Origin: Coprinopsis marcescibilis
Taxonomy: Eukaryota; Basidiomycota; Agaricomycetes; Agaricales; Psathyrellaceae
Length of the DNA: 64,000 nucleotides
Direction: 5' to 3'
NCBI GenBank assembly: GCA_004369085.1
Contig: ML210150.1
Span: 1 to 64,000, forward strand
Each line of letters opens with the position of its first letter. Within the stretch, counting starts at the first letter, position 1. The notes beneath the pieces were generated by a model, which ran no database searches, was not told the DNA's origin, and saw only the letters and a program-made list of their open reading frames with translations. The translations under genes were made by a program, and so were the position numbers. Below, in pieces: positions 13,801 through 24,679 of the stretch.

Positions 13801-14613
13801 GGTCGTTATTCTCACTATCTATCGCTCAGGTCGAAGGACTCTCAGAATCTAAATCATATGTCACCCTACCAGGTATTCTGGACTCCGACATCCAGTCTGA
13901 TGAGACAGTACCTCCCTTCTCCAAACTTGACCTACCTGCGTCCATCCAGCTCACGGTTTATTTGGATACTGCGCGACCACTCTCAGAGCCTAAGTGGGCC
14001 AAGACCGGAGATGTTCAAGACTGGCTCAAGAGTATGTTTGGGCGAATGTTTTGGGTTGCAGGGGATGCGGCCGAAGGCTGGGAAAAGAAGATTCAGGTGG
14101 TTGATCCTGACCCAGTGAGTTCAATGCAAAACGTATTGACATTTTGCTTACCGTTATTATCAGCCCCCAACTATCTGGACATTCTTGGAGGGTTGGGCCA
14201 ACAACTCCCCTGTTGGTGTTCTCACCGAACGTCAACGATTTTTGAAAACCCACATGACAGAGATCGACAATGTCCTGGAGATTTTACTTCGTCTTGTCCG
14301 AGGAGAACGCGCCACTGCTTTTGGACACAACCCTCCTCAAATTTCTGCACCCAGTCTATCTGGCCCTTTGCTGTCGGCTCTCACTCCCGGCTCCGCTCAC
14401 GCCGCTCAGCAGACTCATGTTTCTTTGGCCGTCCTAGCCATCTTTAGGATGTCTGTGGATTTTGCAAAGCAAGCCCTTGGTGACGAAAAGGGCAAAGCAG
14501 AGGCGGAAGATAAAGTCGGAGATATCATCCGTTGCTTGCCATCTCACTTAATTTACAAGAGCCTGGACGGTATTTTCAAGGAGTGGAGAGTGGAGAAGAA
14601 GGGTGGACGATAG
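10860..14613 (+). CDS. Uncharacterised Q/P-rich, RGG-rich protein with a novel C-terminal domain
   Basis: I do not recognise a named family. The protein is about 1,150 residues. Residues 1-210 are Pro/Gln-rich, including 'PDYAAWWASAAAQQ', similar to Pro-rich WW-binding tails of splicing factors, and runs such as 'PQQQPQQQYQPQQQYH'. Residues about 230-370 are Gly/Arg-rich with many RGG/GRG motifs, typical of RNA-binding proteins. A short ordered-looking block 'TDFKIVGLSIPELGWTWG' follows, then an acidic region with 'RKGKRKKLEDDDGD', a nuclear-signal-like cluster. The last 350 residues look folded: 'RLSISYAGGNRRLVVNAE', 'IQLTVYLDTARPLSEPKW' and a helical tail. Introns at 12805-12907, about 13775-13829 and about 14115-14163 all sit in the second half; the first 1.9 kb is a single exon. 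Inference: a nuclear or RNP-granule RNA-binding protein. No catalytic motif was seen. Confidence 0.8.
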
Positions 14614-14818
14614 TCCCGACAACTAGATTTTCTGTACCCTCTAAACATCTAAACTAACGCCTTGTCCACTGTAAAATTAATGCTGATACCTGAAATACTC
14701 GATTATATATATCAGAACAAGTCGATAAATCACCCAAATGAGGTTGAGAATGGCCAGGGCCCAGCACTGAGTAGAGGATAAATCAACGCGAATCGCGATC
14801 ACAATTGAGTGCGAATCC

Positions 14819-14824
14819 CACGTG
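14819..14824. promoter_or_regulatory. CACGTG element upstream of the proteasome alpha6 gene
   Basis: A single CACGTG, in context CCCACGTGAC, 57 bases before the ATG. No yeast-type PACE element was seen nearby, so control differs from the Rpn4 scheme if this site is functional. Confidence 0.35.
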
Positions 14825-14880
14825 ACGCTCATAATGCTCACCTCGAAGACGCGTCATCTTTACCTGCAGGACTACCAACC

Positions 14881-15983
14881 ATGGTGAGTATAGATTTCGC
14901 TCTAGACGTCAGAAAGCTCAAACCCGTATACAAACAGTTTCGAAACACCTACGACTCCGATAACACTGTTTTCTCCCCGCAAGGTCGATTACATCAAGTA
15001 GAATATGCGCTTGAAGCCGTGAAGCAAGGTTCTGCGGCGGTCGGCTTGCGTTCAAAGACGCACTCCGTTCTGTTGGCTCTAAAGGTGCGGTGTGCTCGAA
15101 GAGACGAGAGCTCGTATGGACTGAATAGGATTGGACTCTTAGCGATCCACAGGAGAACTAGCATCTTATCAACAGAAGATGTTCCGTGTAGATGACCATG
15201 TCGGAATCGCGATTGCAGGATTGACATCGGACGCGCGTGTATTGAGGTGCTTAAAATGTTTTGGGAGTCTGCCGGTTATTGATGTCTGGGTTTAGCAACT
15301 TTATGAGGCAGCAAGCCATGTCCTCTAGGATGGTCTTCAACCGTGCAATCCCTGTGAACAGACTTGTGTCCGCGCTCGCAGACAGTATGTTCTTACCAAT
15401 TGCTGAACTGTTTTGTTATCTTACCGTTTTGGTTTAAAGAGGCTCAGGTGAACACGCAGGAATATGGCCGAAGGCCTTATGGTGTTGGCTTCCTGGTCAT
15501 TGGACAGGACAATACAGGACCACATCTTTACGAATTCTCACCATCTGGCAATTCGTATGAATACTACGCAATGTCAATCGGTGCGAGAAGCCAGAGTGCA
15601 AAGACATACCTTGAAAAGCACTACGAGAGCTTTGCCGATAGTGAGTTCTATATTCACTCCCATTACACGCAACTTGACAGAGTATGTTCAATCATCCAGG
15701 CTCGTTGGAGGACCTGATTCGACACGGACTCCACGCTCTGCGAGAAACGTTGCAACAGGATAAAGAACTAAACATCAACAACACTTCGATTGGCATCATC
15801 GGTCCCGCTAGCGAGTTCGAAACCAACGTGGCCAGCCATGGCCCCTTCCGGATTCTCGAAAACGAACAGGTCGATCCCTTCCTCAAAACCATCGTTCCCA
15901 AGGAGGATGCGTCCGCGCCTGCTACTTCGGCGCCTCCACCCGCACCAACTACGACAGACGAAGATGTCCAAATGGCAGAGTAA
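14881..15983 (+). CDS. PRE5: 20S proteasome subunit alpha6 (Pre5 / PSMA1 type)
   Basis: Non-catalytic alpha-ring subunit of the 20S proteasome. The alpha-subunit signature is clear: '[20 protein letters not shown]', then '[19 protein letters not shown]', '[19 protein letters not shown]', '[17 protein letters not shown]', '[18 protein letters not shown]' and '[12 protein letters not shown]'. The 'MFRNTYD' opening and the order of motifs point to alpha6 rather than other alpha paralogues. The tail is acidic and Ala/Pro-rich, ending 'TDEDVQMAE'. Exon 1 consists only of the ATG (14881-14883), followed by a 54-base intron (14884-14937); without that splice the first in-frame methionine would be lost. 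Four further introns are present. Confidence 0.93.
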
Positions 15984-16095
15984 ATCGTTGTCGAATTTGT
16001 ACCATATTTGTGAGATTATTTCGAATTACCGCGTTCCAAATGTATGTAAGTGAGTGGGGATGACAATGTAAGTATTATAGGTAGGTGCAGGAAGG

Positions 16096-17717
16096 CTATT
16101 TCTTCTGTGCCGCTTTTGATGCCCGCCAGAGCCTAGCTGCGGCTCCCGGTCGTCGCAAAGTGATCAGGACGTGTACCATGGCACTGAGCAGCATGACGCT
16201 ACCAGCTTGGTGCAGTGCAGCCAATGGGACGGGGACAAGGTACAGCAGGGTGGTGATTCCGAGAAGAACCTGGACGTTGGCCATCGCAAAGGCGGCAGTG
16301 ATTGCTGTGCGGGTAAGTGGTGGCAGAGCAGCTCGTACGGCCGGTTTGAAGGTTTGAGCATATAGTGCTGCGGCGGCGATATATGTTGTGGTGGCCTGTA
16401 GAGAACTCAGAATCATCCTGTGAACACCTCAGGCCAAGCTTACCAGAACACGGTGGTCGAATTGAACAGTGGTGGGGTTCTCAAAGATGTTTCTCCACCA
16501 CAAATCCGATTTGTCGGCGCTTTTGGCGTATGCTGGGTCGAAGAGTTCAGCGGTGGGAGGGGCCAGACGCCCTCCCATCAGCGGGAATTCGTTGTACAAC
16601 AGTCCCGCATCAAGGCCCGCGACGAAAGCGCCTGGGAATCGTACAGTGAAAAGGAGCAAACATCGAGTTATGTTGGTACTAACCAGAAAGAGCAGTCAAG
16701 AGCACGAGTCCAGCCAACCCCCACGAGAATATCTTGATCCTACGAACGACAGGATTTTGCAGAATAGCACTTATCTTCTGCCCGGTGACACCACTCCACG
16801 CAGCGCCATTGGCGTATTTCCAGTCCTTGATGATGGCCATTCCTGAGCCAAACATCCCGAGGTAGAGGAGGAACGCGAGACCGAGATGGGACGCAAGACG
16901 ATATTGCGAGACGCGCGGGACAGCTCCTGGGGTTTCCAAAAACGAATCTTCCAGCCCTGATTTGACCATGTACCAACCCATAGCACCCTGTGCACCGATC
17001 AGGAGAGCAAGTCCCGTCATACGCGTTGTCATAGATCTGCTTATCTTCTTCCGTAGTGCAAGGTAGGCCAAGGGACCGACGAATGCCAGACCGATCAAGC
17101 GTCCGAGAACTCGGTGACCCCATTCCATGAAGAATATAAACTTGAAATCTTCAAGCGTGATAGCCGAGTTCATCCTAGCTTATGTATTAGTGGATCCAAT
17201 GAAAATATGGCTGTGGGACTCACAATTTGAACTCCGGGGTGGCCTTGTACTTGTTGAACTCGGTCATCCACTCATCGTGGTTGAGTGGCGGAAGAATGCC
17301 AGTAATTGGCCTCCATTCCGTGATGCTCAAACCGGACTCGGTCAGACGCGTAACGCCGCCAACAACAATGACTGCAAAGACCAAGGTGGATGAGAAGAGA
17401 AGCCAGCCTCCCACAGACGGCCTTGGAAGTATTGGCAAGGGCTCTGAAGACGGTGCATCTGGGGACGCGGCACCAACTTGCTCCGACTTTTTGCTGGAGG
17501 AATGTAGTCGGGCGTGGTTCAAGTAGGGAAGTATTCTCGAGGTCGATAGTGTCGTTGGCTGAGTATTTCCGAGGACTCCGGCTATTCGAAGAGAGTCAAT
17601 CTGAGGGAAAGACCGGGATAATGAAGAAGAGAATGTCCTGCTCGTGATTTGGACAAGTGCCGTGCGGGAGGTGGCCTGGCATCGCGCGGAGCAGCTCCTC
17701 AAGGCATTCAGCAGCAT
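16096..17717 (-). CDS. COX15: Heme A synthase, mitochondrial inner membrane
   Basis: Converts heme O to heme A for cytochrome c oxidase. A long Ser/Arg-rich N-terminal presequence ('[18 protein letters not shown]') is followed by '[20 protein letters not shown]', then '[18 protein letters not shown]' with 'LPPLNHDEW', the family signature. Further on are '[17 protein letters not shown]', '[16 protein letters not shown]', '[17 protein letters not shown]', 'QFDHRVLA' and '[16 protein letters not shown]', providing the expected heme-ligand histidines and about eight membrane spans. Three introns; the stop is at 16096-16098. It is tail-to-tail with PRE5 (112 bases) and head-to-head with BOL3 (196 bases). 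Confidence 0.95.
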
Positions 17718-17913
17718 TTTGCTGCCTGATAGCAGGACCTATGCGGCTGTGAGGGTTGTTATGGTCGAGGTAAAGACTTGCCCGCTGTCACAAATCGAGG
17801 CTTACTCGAGAACCTTTTCCATCATACAACCCGATCCGGGCGCTCTTGGCACTCGCTCGGTGGCAAATTCCTCGACCAATAGGGGAGTCTGAAATTACTG
17901 ATACGTTTTGACC
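17718..17913. promoter_or_regulatory. Bidirectional promoter between COX15 and BOL3
   Basis: Only 196 bases separate the two start codons, so the two mitochondrial genes must share or overlap their promoters. No TATA box was seen on either side. Confidence 0.6.
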
Positions 17914-18377
17914 ATGACGAGCATGTGGATTCGACAAATAATCCCTTCAGTTCGTCGAATATCGACCACTGGTACTCGCCAGTTTGCTGCTTCAGCTGTA
18001 CCTCGGAATGCTTCGACGACTATAACACCACCCTCAGGCCTGCCAGAGAGGGAACAGACGATTTACTCAAAGTTGATTGACCGGTTTTCTCCGTCACAAC
18101 TGCAAGTCGAAGATATCTCTGGTATGCTCAGTTGTGTACTTGTTGTAATGAAGCCCGTATTTATCGCGCCGCAGGTGGATGTGGTAGCTTCTACGCAATC
18201 GTGATCGCTAGCGAGAAGTTCAAGGGGTTGCCAATTGTGAAGCAACACCGATTGGTGAACGAGACCCTGAAGCAAGAAATTGAGGGTATTCACGGCCTTC
18301 AGGTAATGAACCTCTGACTTATAGATATTGGCAACTGACACCTATTTTCTGAATAGCTCAAAACCATCCCTCAATAA
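17914..18377 (+). CDS. BOL3: Mitochondrial BolA-like protein (Bol3/BOLA3 type)
   Basis: Small matrix protein that helps deliver [4Fe-4S] clusters to mitochondrial client enzymes. An Arg/Ser/Thr-rich presequence ('MWIRQIIPSVRRISTTGTRQ') precedes the BolA fold: 'KLIDRFSPSQLQVEDISG', 'GGCGSFYAIVIASEKFKG', and 'KQHRLVNETLKQEI' with the invariant histidine, ending 'HGLQLKTIPQ'. The Cys in GGCG together with the presequence favours the BOL3 subgroup over cytosolic BOL2. Two introns (about 18121-18174 and about 18304-18356) were placed from frame; without the second the last six residues are lost. Confidence 0.92.
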
Positions 18378-19113
18378 ACACCAGACACGCATTGCCCGTG
18401 TTCTCGTTCAATTTGTACGACCTATAGACGACTATAGACTTACGGGGATGTTCCCATTCGCCGAACAAAGTGGCTATTATGGAAGCAGAACACTCGGATC
18501 TATTCTCTTGACCGAAGGAATATATGAGGTTGGGACTACCAAACACCCTCAACAGCCTCGTCTCATACCCACGACATGTTATTGTAACTACTGCACAGTA
18601 CTAATTTTAATCGCAATGAACCCACCAGCAGCCACCGTTTCCCAGATAAAGCTTCGCGCTTTCTATCACAGTAAACGTGGTCCTCGCGACCTCGAACAGA
18701 AGACCCTCACGAAGGTCAAGAGGAAGCACCCTTAGACCCCGTCTTCTTTTCTCACCGGCAATACAATGCACGCCTTCGTCGGAGAATTTCTGAAATGCCT
18801 GCAAGAAACATCAAACCTGGACGGAAGATGGTGTCTATCGATGTCTAATACGCAACCGAAGTCGCTTCTTGCACTCACGCGTTGCGGGGACATCAGCTGG
18901 CCCTGCGCTCTGATTCTATTCGTGTGGCTTGCCTCTCGCAGACTCTGCCCAACGGAACATGATAGTGCGAATGTCGACTCGGATTTACTGCCTTCTTGCC
19001 CGACGTTTACCCTCTGACCGAGGTCGCGGGATCAGCATGGGAATCCTATGGGGCTTGTCCATTTCTTTATAAAAGCAGGGGCGTCAATGACTGACGAACA
19101 GAATACCTGAACA
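18378..19113. other. Intergenic region between BOL3 and the secreted propeller gene
   Basis: About 735 bases with no supported gene; open frames such as 18766-19017 show no family features. A good TATA box (TATAAAA, 19068-19074) lies 40 bases before the next start codon. Confidence 0.5.
19068..19074 (+). promoter_or_regulatory. TATA box for the secreted propeller gene
   Basis: TATAAAA about 40 bases upstream of the ATG at 19114, implying a very short leader. Confidence 0.55.
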
Positions 19114-21287
19114 ATGCGGCTTCTCTGTGTACTCGTTGGCTTCGTAGTGGTTGCAGTCACAACAGCCGTCGACACTCTTCAAGACGGGGGTGTGTTCTTC
19201 GACTGCAGGCCGCGCCTAACAGTGCTCAGCAAACATTTACAGATGACCTCGGCTCTGGCTACAATGGCGACCACAGCATCGACCCAGACTTCGTGACCAG
19301 CGATAGATTCGGCGTGAAATGGACTTTCAAACCAGATTTTGCTGGCCAAACTGAACGAGTAGGTCACCTCCCAAGCTCTCGTTGTTCTCGCATAACCCAG
19401 TACCGTTTCTAGTTCGCGGCCAAGCCATTAGTATACACAGGTCCAGACGGAAGACAGGTTCTCATCGCAGCTGCTTCAAGCAACAACATATATGTACTCG
19501 ACGCAAAGACCGGTGAAGTTCTCACATCCCGGCAAATCCGGAAGCCGTACACAGAACCCGCCTTGCCCTGTGGGGATCTCGTCCCTCATAACGGTGTTCT
19601 GGGCACTCCAGTCATCGACCCAGCAACTGGAACACTGTACGTATTCGCAAAAGGATACAAGGAGGATGGTAGTGCTGGTCCTTTCAATTCAGTGTGAGTC
19701 CCTCTTAAATTAGGCAATCTGTTCGCGTTGACGCGGTGGTCGAAGGTTTTGGGCACACGCTGTTGACGCGCTCACTTTGGAAGAACGGGAAGGTTTCCCT
19801 GTCATAGTTGACGGTCCGGCATCCAACGTATGTCATTTGGCTTCTAGTATTGCCACTACTCTCACTCGCGCTTCCAGGACCCCACAAGATATTTCATTGG
19901 TGGACTTCATTTGCAAAGTGCGTGTTTCAAGTATGGGAGCGTGACAGCGGAGATATTGACTTTTAAATACCAGGGCCCTCGTTGAAGCTGCTGAACGGAC
20001 ATGTATACGCCGCATTTGGAGGGGGTTGCGGCTCGTTCAACCAGACTGGTACAATCACAATCCCATTAATTTGCTCTACAACCACTGACACTTCGCCTTC
20101 CCTTCACGAATCTTAGGCTGGCTGGCTTCTGTCAACGCTCAAAGTGGCAAAGTCGCTCAACTCTGGGCGACACAGGCCGGTCCTCAAGCACCCTCAACTG
20201 AGGGCGGTTTCTTCGTTGGTGGCGGCGGTGGCTCTATCTGGCAATCTGGCACTGGGCTGTCTACTGACCGTAATGACCGCCTTTTCTTGACCATCGGAGA
20301 TGGACAAGTGTTCGATAATACTTTCCCTGCCGCTGCTGGTAACAATCCGGGTGACATCCTAGAAGGAACTGTTATCAATCTCAAGCTTAATACTGAGGAC
20401 GGGACTTTTGAGCCTCAGGACCACTTTAGGCTCGCAGGGTACAACGATTTGGGAACGTCTGGGAGAGATATGGGCTCAGGTGGTCTGACGATCTTGGATC
20501 CGGAATATTTCTCTGTCCCTGGGGCTGATCGTCTGGCCATCGCTGGCGGGCAAAGTGGTCATGGTGAGTGATCCAAAATACTACCGTCTAGGATGCTCGA
20601 CACTGATACTGCGGTGGAATTCAGTGACGCTCCTTAATTTAGACGACCTTGGAGGATATCGCCAGGGACCTAACGGAACCGACAAGATTATCCAAACATG
20701 GCCGATTCCAGGTGCTGTATCTGGCCTTGTGTACGGAAACTTTGCAACGTACCCCTTGGAAGGTGGATATGTATACATCAAGCCGGTCGGTCTGCGTTCG
20801 GTATTCGTGTATAAGTTTGGTGAAGGTGTGCTCTGTTCAAGGTTGGTGTCGGTTTGGAACTAACTTAACACAAGGTCCGGACTACTTCAAGCTCGTTGCT
20901 CAGACTGAAGAACCTGGTGTGACCGCAGTAGGGAGCGGATCTCCTGTTGTGACCACGAACAATGGGAAGCCAGGAACAGCTATATTGTGGCTGGCGGACA
21001 TTAATCAGGGTCTTACTGCTTATCACGCAGTTCCTCGAAGTGAGTTCCCAGTTTATGTTCTGTTTTGCGTTGAATCGGTTGTCTGAGTGCGTAAATTAGA
21101 TGGAACTCTTGTTCGCATTCCAGTCCCTCATGTCGGCAGGCCTAAATTCCAAAGACCTGTCTTCAATGACAATATCGTGTATGTCGTCACGACCGATGGA
21201 TATGTCGTTGCGTATGGAGAGTAAGTGGTCATTTCACTTATTCACCTGACCTTGATTTGACAATGGTTTGATAGGAAAGACAATTAA
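19114..21287 (+). CDS. Secreted beta-propeller (PQQ-repeat / quinoprotein-like) protein
   Basis: The N-terminus 'MRLLCVLVGFVVV' followed by 'AAPNSAQQTFTDD' looks like a signal peptide and mature start. The exact exon-1 donor (near 19145-19160) is ambiguous; either plausible donor keeps the frame. The body is rich in beta-propeller blades: 'NNIYVLDAKTGEVLT', a PQQ-repeat-like motif, then 'GTPVIDPATGTLYVFAKGY', 'VYAAFGGGCGSFNQTGWLA', 'FFVGGGGGSIWQSGTGLS', 'QSGHVTLLNLDDLGGY' and 'VVTTDGYVVAYGEKDN' at the C-terminus. Several glycine-rich turns and N-glycosylation sequons are visible. About nine introns. No catalytic residues of a known dehydrogenase were identified, so the call is a fold and location, not an activity. 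Confidence 0.75.
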
Positions 21288-21482
21288 TCTCCAAGGTTAG
21301 CGGAGAGCTTGAAGCTTGAAGGGTAATATATTGATATGACATGGTGGCAAAGCCCACTGCCGCAAAAATAGACTTTCATTTCAAACACTGCAGCCCTGAA
21401 CCCCGTTGTAAACAGCAGATCTACTTTCCAGAATCTGCCCCCCTGAACCCATATTCCCAAGTGAAGGTGAAGGTAAAACCCT

Positions 21483-22511
21483 TTATGCATCTTTAAGTTT
21501 GCTGAGTCGTAGTAAAGTTATTGCTTCTCGATTGTAGGCGGCGCGATTCGGGTCGTCTACGATTTCTTTCCAGCTGAATTTCTTCTTCAACATGCCGAAA
21601 AAGCGTTTGTCGGCCTAAGGCCATTTTCAGTCGTGTCTTCAGCAGTTATGTTGTTGCTACTTTACCTTTCGTCGTTTCTTGTAACAGAACAATATTTCCG
21701 TGTGCGTCGTGGCGAGTGAATCAAGAGTATCAACGAGCAAAGGGAATGCTGGCTCAAAGTAGACGCAATCGGCAGCAAGGATTAAATCAGGCTTGGGGAT
21801 GTTTGTCGATGTAGGAGATGCCCTATGCAATGAGGTCTGACACTGTACCTTGCAAGAATAGAATGTGATTAAAACACCCACCAGTCGAGTTTTGAGGTAA
21901 AAACCCTGTTTTCCAGCTCGTTTAGGCGGATGTTTTGCTCCATGATCGGCATCAGAATACTAGAAACAGGGTGTAAGGCTCCCTTCTTAGTGGAACTGAC
22001 ACGGCACACCTCAGGTCCGTTATCCAGGTCCTAGTGCTTCCCAAAAGCCCTGCTACCAAGCCAACCAAGCCTGTGCCTGAGCCCAACTCAAGTATGTTTC
22101 GATCGCGAAGATAATCGGGACCTTGTTGGATGAGGTACGTCGCCAGGATCTACGGACGATTGTAGACACACCTCAGGACTCAGAAGTAGGTGATATAGGA
22201 TAGAGCATGTATACCTGTCCTGCTGGCCAGGCAATTCCTCCACAACCGGGAGACGCGTCGACCGTTAATGAAAGGTTCAGCGGTCGCGGTAGCGAGCCCC
22301 AGTTGTGTGAGAATGAGAGCTTCAGGATTCCACCTTCTGCAGTCAAGTGTGATTGTTCAGGAAGAAAGCTCAGGAGTTGGGCGGCATTGGTAGGAAGAGT
22401 CACAAGGCCATCTTCGGTGTTCATGAGATGGCGCATCGGGTCCTTTACGTCCTGCTCCTCATCCTCCACCAACTCAGCATTTAGCATTAATCCTGGCATC
22501 ACTAGTAGCAT
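21483..22511 (-). CDS. EFM6: Protein-lysine N-methyltransferase, EFM6/METTL21-like
   Basis: Class I SAM-dependent methyltransferase of the Methyltransf_16 group; yeast Efm6 methylates elongation factor eEF1A. Seen: 'LKLSFSHNWGSLPRPLNL', 'GCGGIAWPAGQ', SAM motif I 'ILELGSGTGLVGLVAG', 'NIRLNELENRVF', the post-II motif 'PKPDLILAADCVYFEPAFP' (a D-x-x-Y-type catalytic block) and 'FCYKKRRKADKRFF', typical of this subfamily. The last exon ends 'ITLLRLSKLKDA'. The start at 22511 ('MLLVMPGLMLNAELVEDEE') is the first ATG with continuous downstream homology. Four to five introns. Whether the substrate is eEF1A is inferred from the family. Confidence 0.8.
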
Positions 22512-22970
22512 GAAGTGGGTACGTGCAAATCTGCACAATCCAGATCCTTCAGAAAGTTCGATAACGCCAGAAACCGGGTGATGATGCGAGCCTCGAGGCA
22601 ACAAATGATAAAACCGAAATGAAACAAAATTTTCCAGTGAGAGCCGTTATCGCAAGGTGTCGGAGGCGCACAAGGCAGATTACGGGCTGTAAGCAGGAGA
22701 CGAAAGAAAGATTGGGCGTGAAATCCTCGTGGCGAACTTGGAGCGCGACTGAATGTGATATGATGGAGGACAAGAGTGGAAAACATATCTTGTCGGAACG
22801 AGGTTGCCTCATTGTGTCCAGTGATCTTCTGATTGCACCCGTCATCGCAATTCGGCTACTGCCAATAAACATGTACAACGGATTCCCCTTCAATACAAGT
22901 TACGCGATGTACTAAACTCTGGAGCACTCCTTTCCCTTCTCCCACACATTTGCCCTCTTCACCGGTTGAA
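22512..22970. promoter_or_regulatory. Divergent promoter between EFM6-like and CBM48 genes
   Basis: A head-to-head spacer of 459 bases. Open frames inside it are not convincing. No TATA box is seen close to either ATG. Confidence 0.45.
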
Positions 22971-24337
22971 ATGGCGTCCTCCGACTCGTATGATATGTTC
23001 TTCGAGTGGTGAGTCCTGACCATGTCCGTCTTAGCCAAGTAATGTGCTCAATCAACGCCAATGCAGGCCTTCGACGGAGCCGCAGGAAGTGATTGTCACA
23101 GGCACTTTTGACAAGGTACGAATCTTGGTTCAGACTTGAAGTTCTGTAGCTTATCCCTCGGCAGTGGTCTCGAAGCAAGCCCTTGAACAAGACTGCCAGA
23201 GGATTCGTAGGTACCGTTCAGGTGCCCTGGGCCGAGAAAATCAAGTACAAATTCGTCGTGGATGGCAAGTGGGTGACTCTCAAGGGCCAGCCTACCGAGG
23301 CAGATCCTGGAGGATACGTCAACAACGTATTCTACACTCCCTCCAGGCCTCGTGGACAAACAGAAGACACTCCTGCCGTCAACGGCGACGCCTTGGCGCA
23401 AGACCCAGAACCGTCTCCGGAGCAGCCTGTGGTTCCTTCTGAAAGCCAAGCCGCTGTGGTAGACCTTCTACCAGCGCCTGTTTCTACCAATTCACGTCTT
23501 GTCATCGTCCCGCTCAACTCTACCGAGCACAACACGATTGGAACAACCCAGGTCAACCATCCCCCTGATTTCGTTCTTCCACCGTCTCCTCGCGCAGCTG
23601 CGCAAACCTCGGCTTCCATCCTCTCGCCTATTCCTGCGGAATACCACACTGCACTCTCAAGTCCCGTTCCCGAATCTGAATACGAACAGGCCCCAACCAT
23701 TGCCGAATCCACGGTGCCGGAAACATCCACAGCGGAGACTCCCGGTGAAGGAACCACTTACGTTGAAGATGAGGCACCCGCAGAGCCGCCCAAGCAACAC
23801 GATGTCGAGGAATCCGAGGAGGAGACGAAGAAGGAAGTGGATGAAGATCCTGTTGCCGAGGCCCTGGTTGCTCAGGTAGTGTCTGCGCCAGTGCCCCAGC
23901 CCATAGTCCAACCTCCAGTGCAGGAAGAGCCGGTACCGTCCCCAGTGCCTCCAACACCTAGCGCGGAGGAGACGGCTACTATCGACCCCGAGGTTGAAGA
24001 TTCCCCTGTCGTCGCCCCAAAGGCAGAGGAGCTTATTCCCGGAGTAGCTAAACAGGAAGAACCTGCTACTGCCCCGAAATTTGGAGGGCCCGCTGCAAAT
24101 AGCATCGCTGCCCCATTAAAGTCGGAACCAGAACCTGCACCAGTGGCAATAGCCCTTCCCACCCCACCGGCTACACCTTCCAAAAAGTCGTTCCCCCGGA
24201 TCAGCCCATCCTCCTCGCCATCTAAGAACGATACCGTATCTTCCAGAAAGAAACGATCCTCAATATTTGGCAAGATCAAGAACTTCTTCCACCACGACAA
24301 GGACAAAGAAAAGAATGGGGAAAAGAGCAAAAAATAG
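22971..24337 (+). CDS. CBM48 (AMPK-glycogen-binding) domain protein, Crp1/Mdg1-like
   Basis: The N-terminal 90 residues form an AMPK1-type carbohydrate-binding module: 'PSTEPQEVIVTGTFDKWS', 'GTVQVPWAEKIKYKFVVDG' and 'YVNNVFYTP'. The rest is a long disordered region rich in Pro, Glu, Ala and Val, ending in a strongly basic Lys/His/Ser tail ('RKKRSSIFGKIKNFFHHD'). Yeast Crp1 and Mdg1 have this layout; Crp1 binds cruciform DNA and Mdg1 acts in pheromone signalling, but function in basidiomycetes is unknown. Two introns near the 5' end (after 'FFEW' and after 'TFDK') were placed by frame. The 1.1 kb last exon is uninterrupted. Confidence 0.8.
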
Positions 24338-24679
24338 TCCACTGATTTGGGCTCTGATGCAACAAAATGGCTCCTACGAGGAATTTATGCTCATCCACGA
24401 TCTATTACCCATCATTTCTTGATTGCTCTCAACGACATAGACGCGCTCCGCCCCACCTGCTTTGCTTTGTGCCTTTTTTGCCGATTCGCTGGTTCATTTC
24501 ATTATCTGTACGCTTAGTACTTTCATTCCTTGCTACCACATTGTTGTTTCCTTCATTCTTTTATGTATCTATATATCCCTTTCACATTTGTGATCTTGTA
24601 GTTTTTCCACAGATTGTACGTAGTTTAGCTGATGACTTCCAATACGATGCCTATTTTCATGTTTAGGATTTGTCGGGAC
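24338..24679. other. Tail-to-tail intergenic region
   Basis: About 340 bases between the convergent CBM48 and HBS1 genes, T-rich on the plus strand and presumably holding both 3' untranslated regions. No gene seen. Confidence 0.5.

Noticed and set aside
17908..17913. Earlier in-frame start for BOL3 and similar upstream extensions elsewhere
   Set aside because: These begin at TTG or CTG rather than ATG; the first ATG gives a better family N-terminus.
18766..19017. Open frame upstream of the propeller gene as a small gene
   Set aside because: No family features, and it overlaps the probable promoter with its TATA box.
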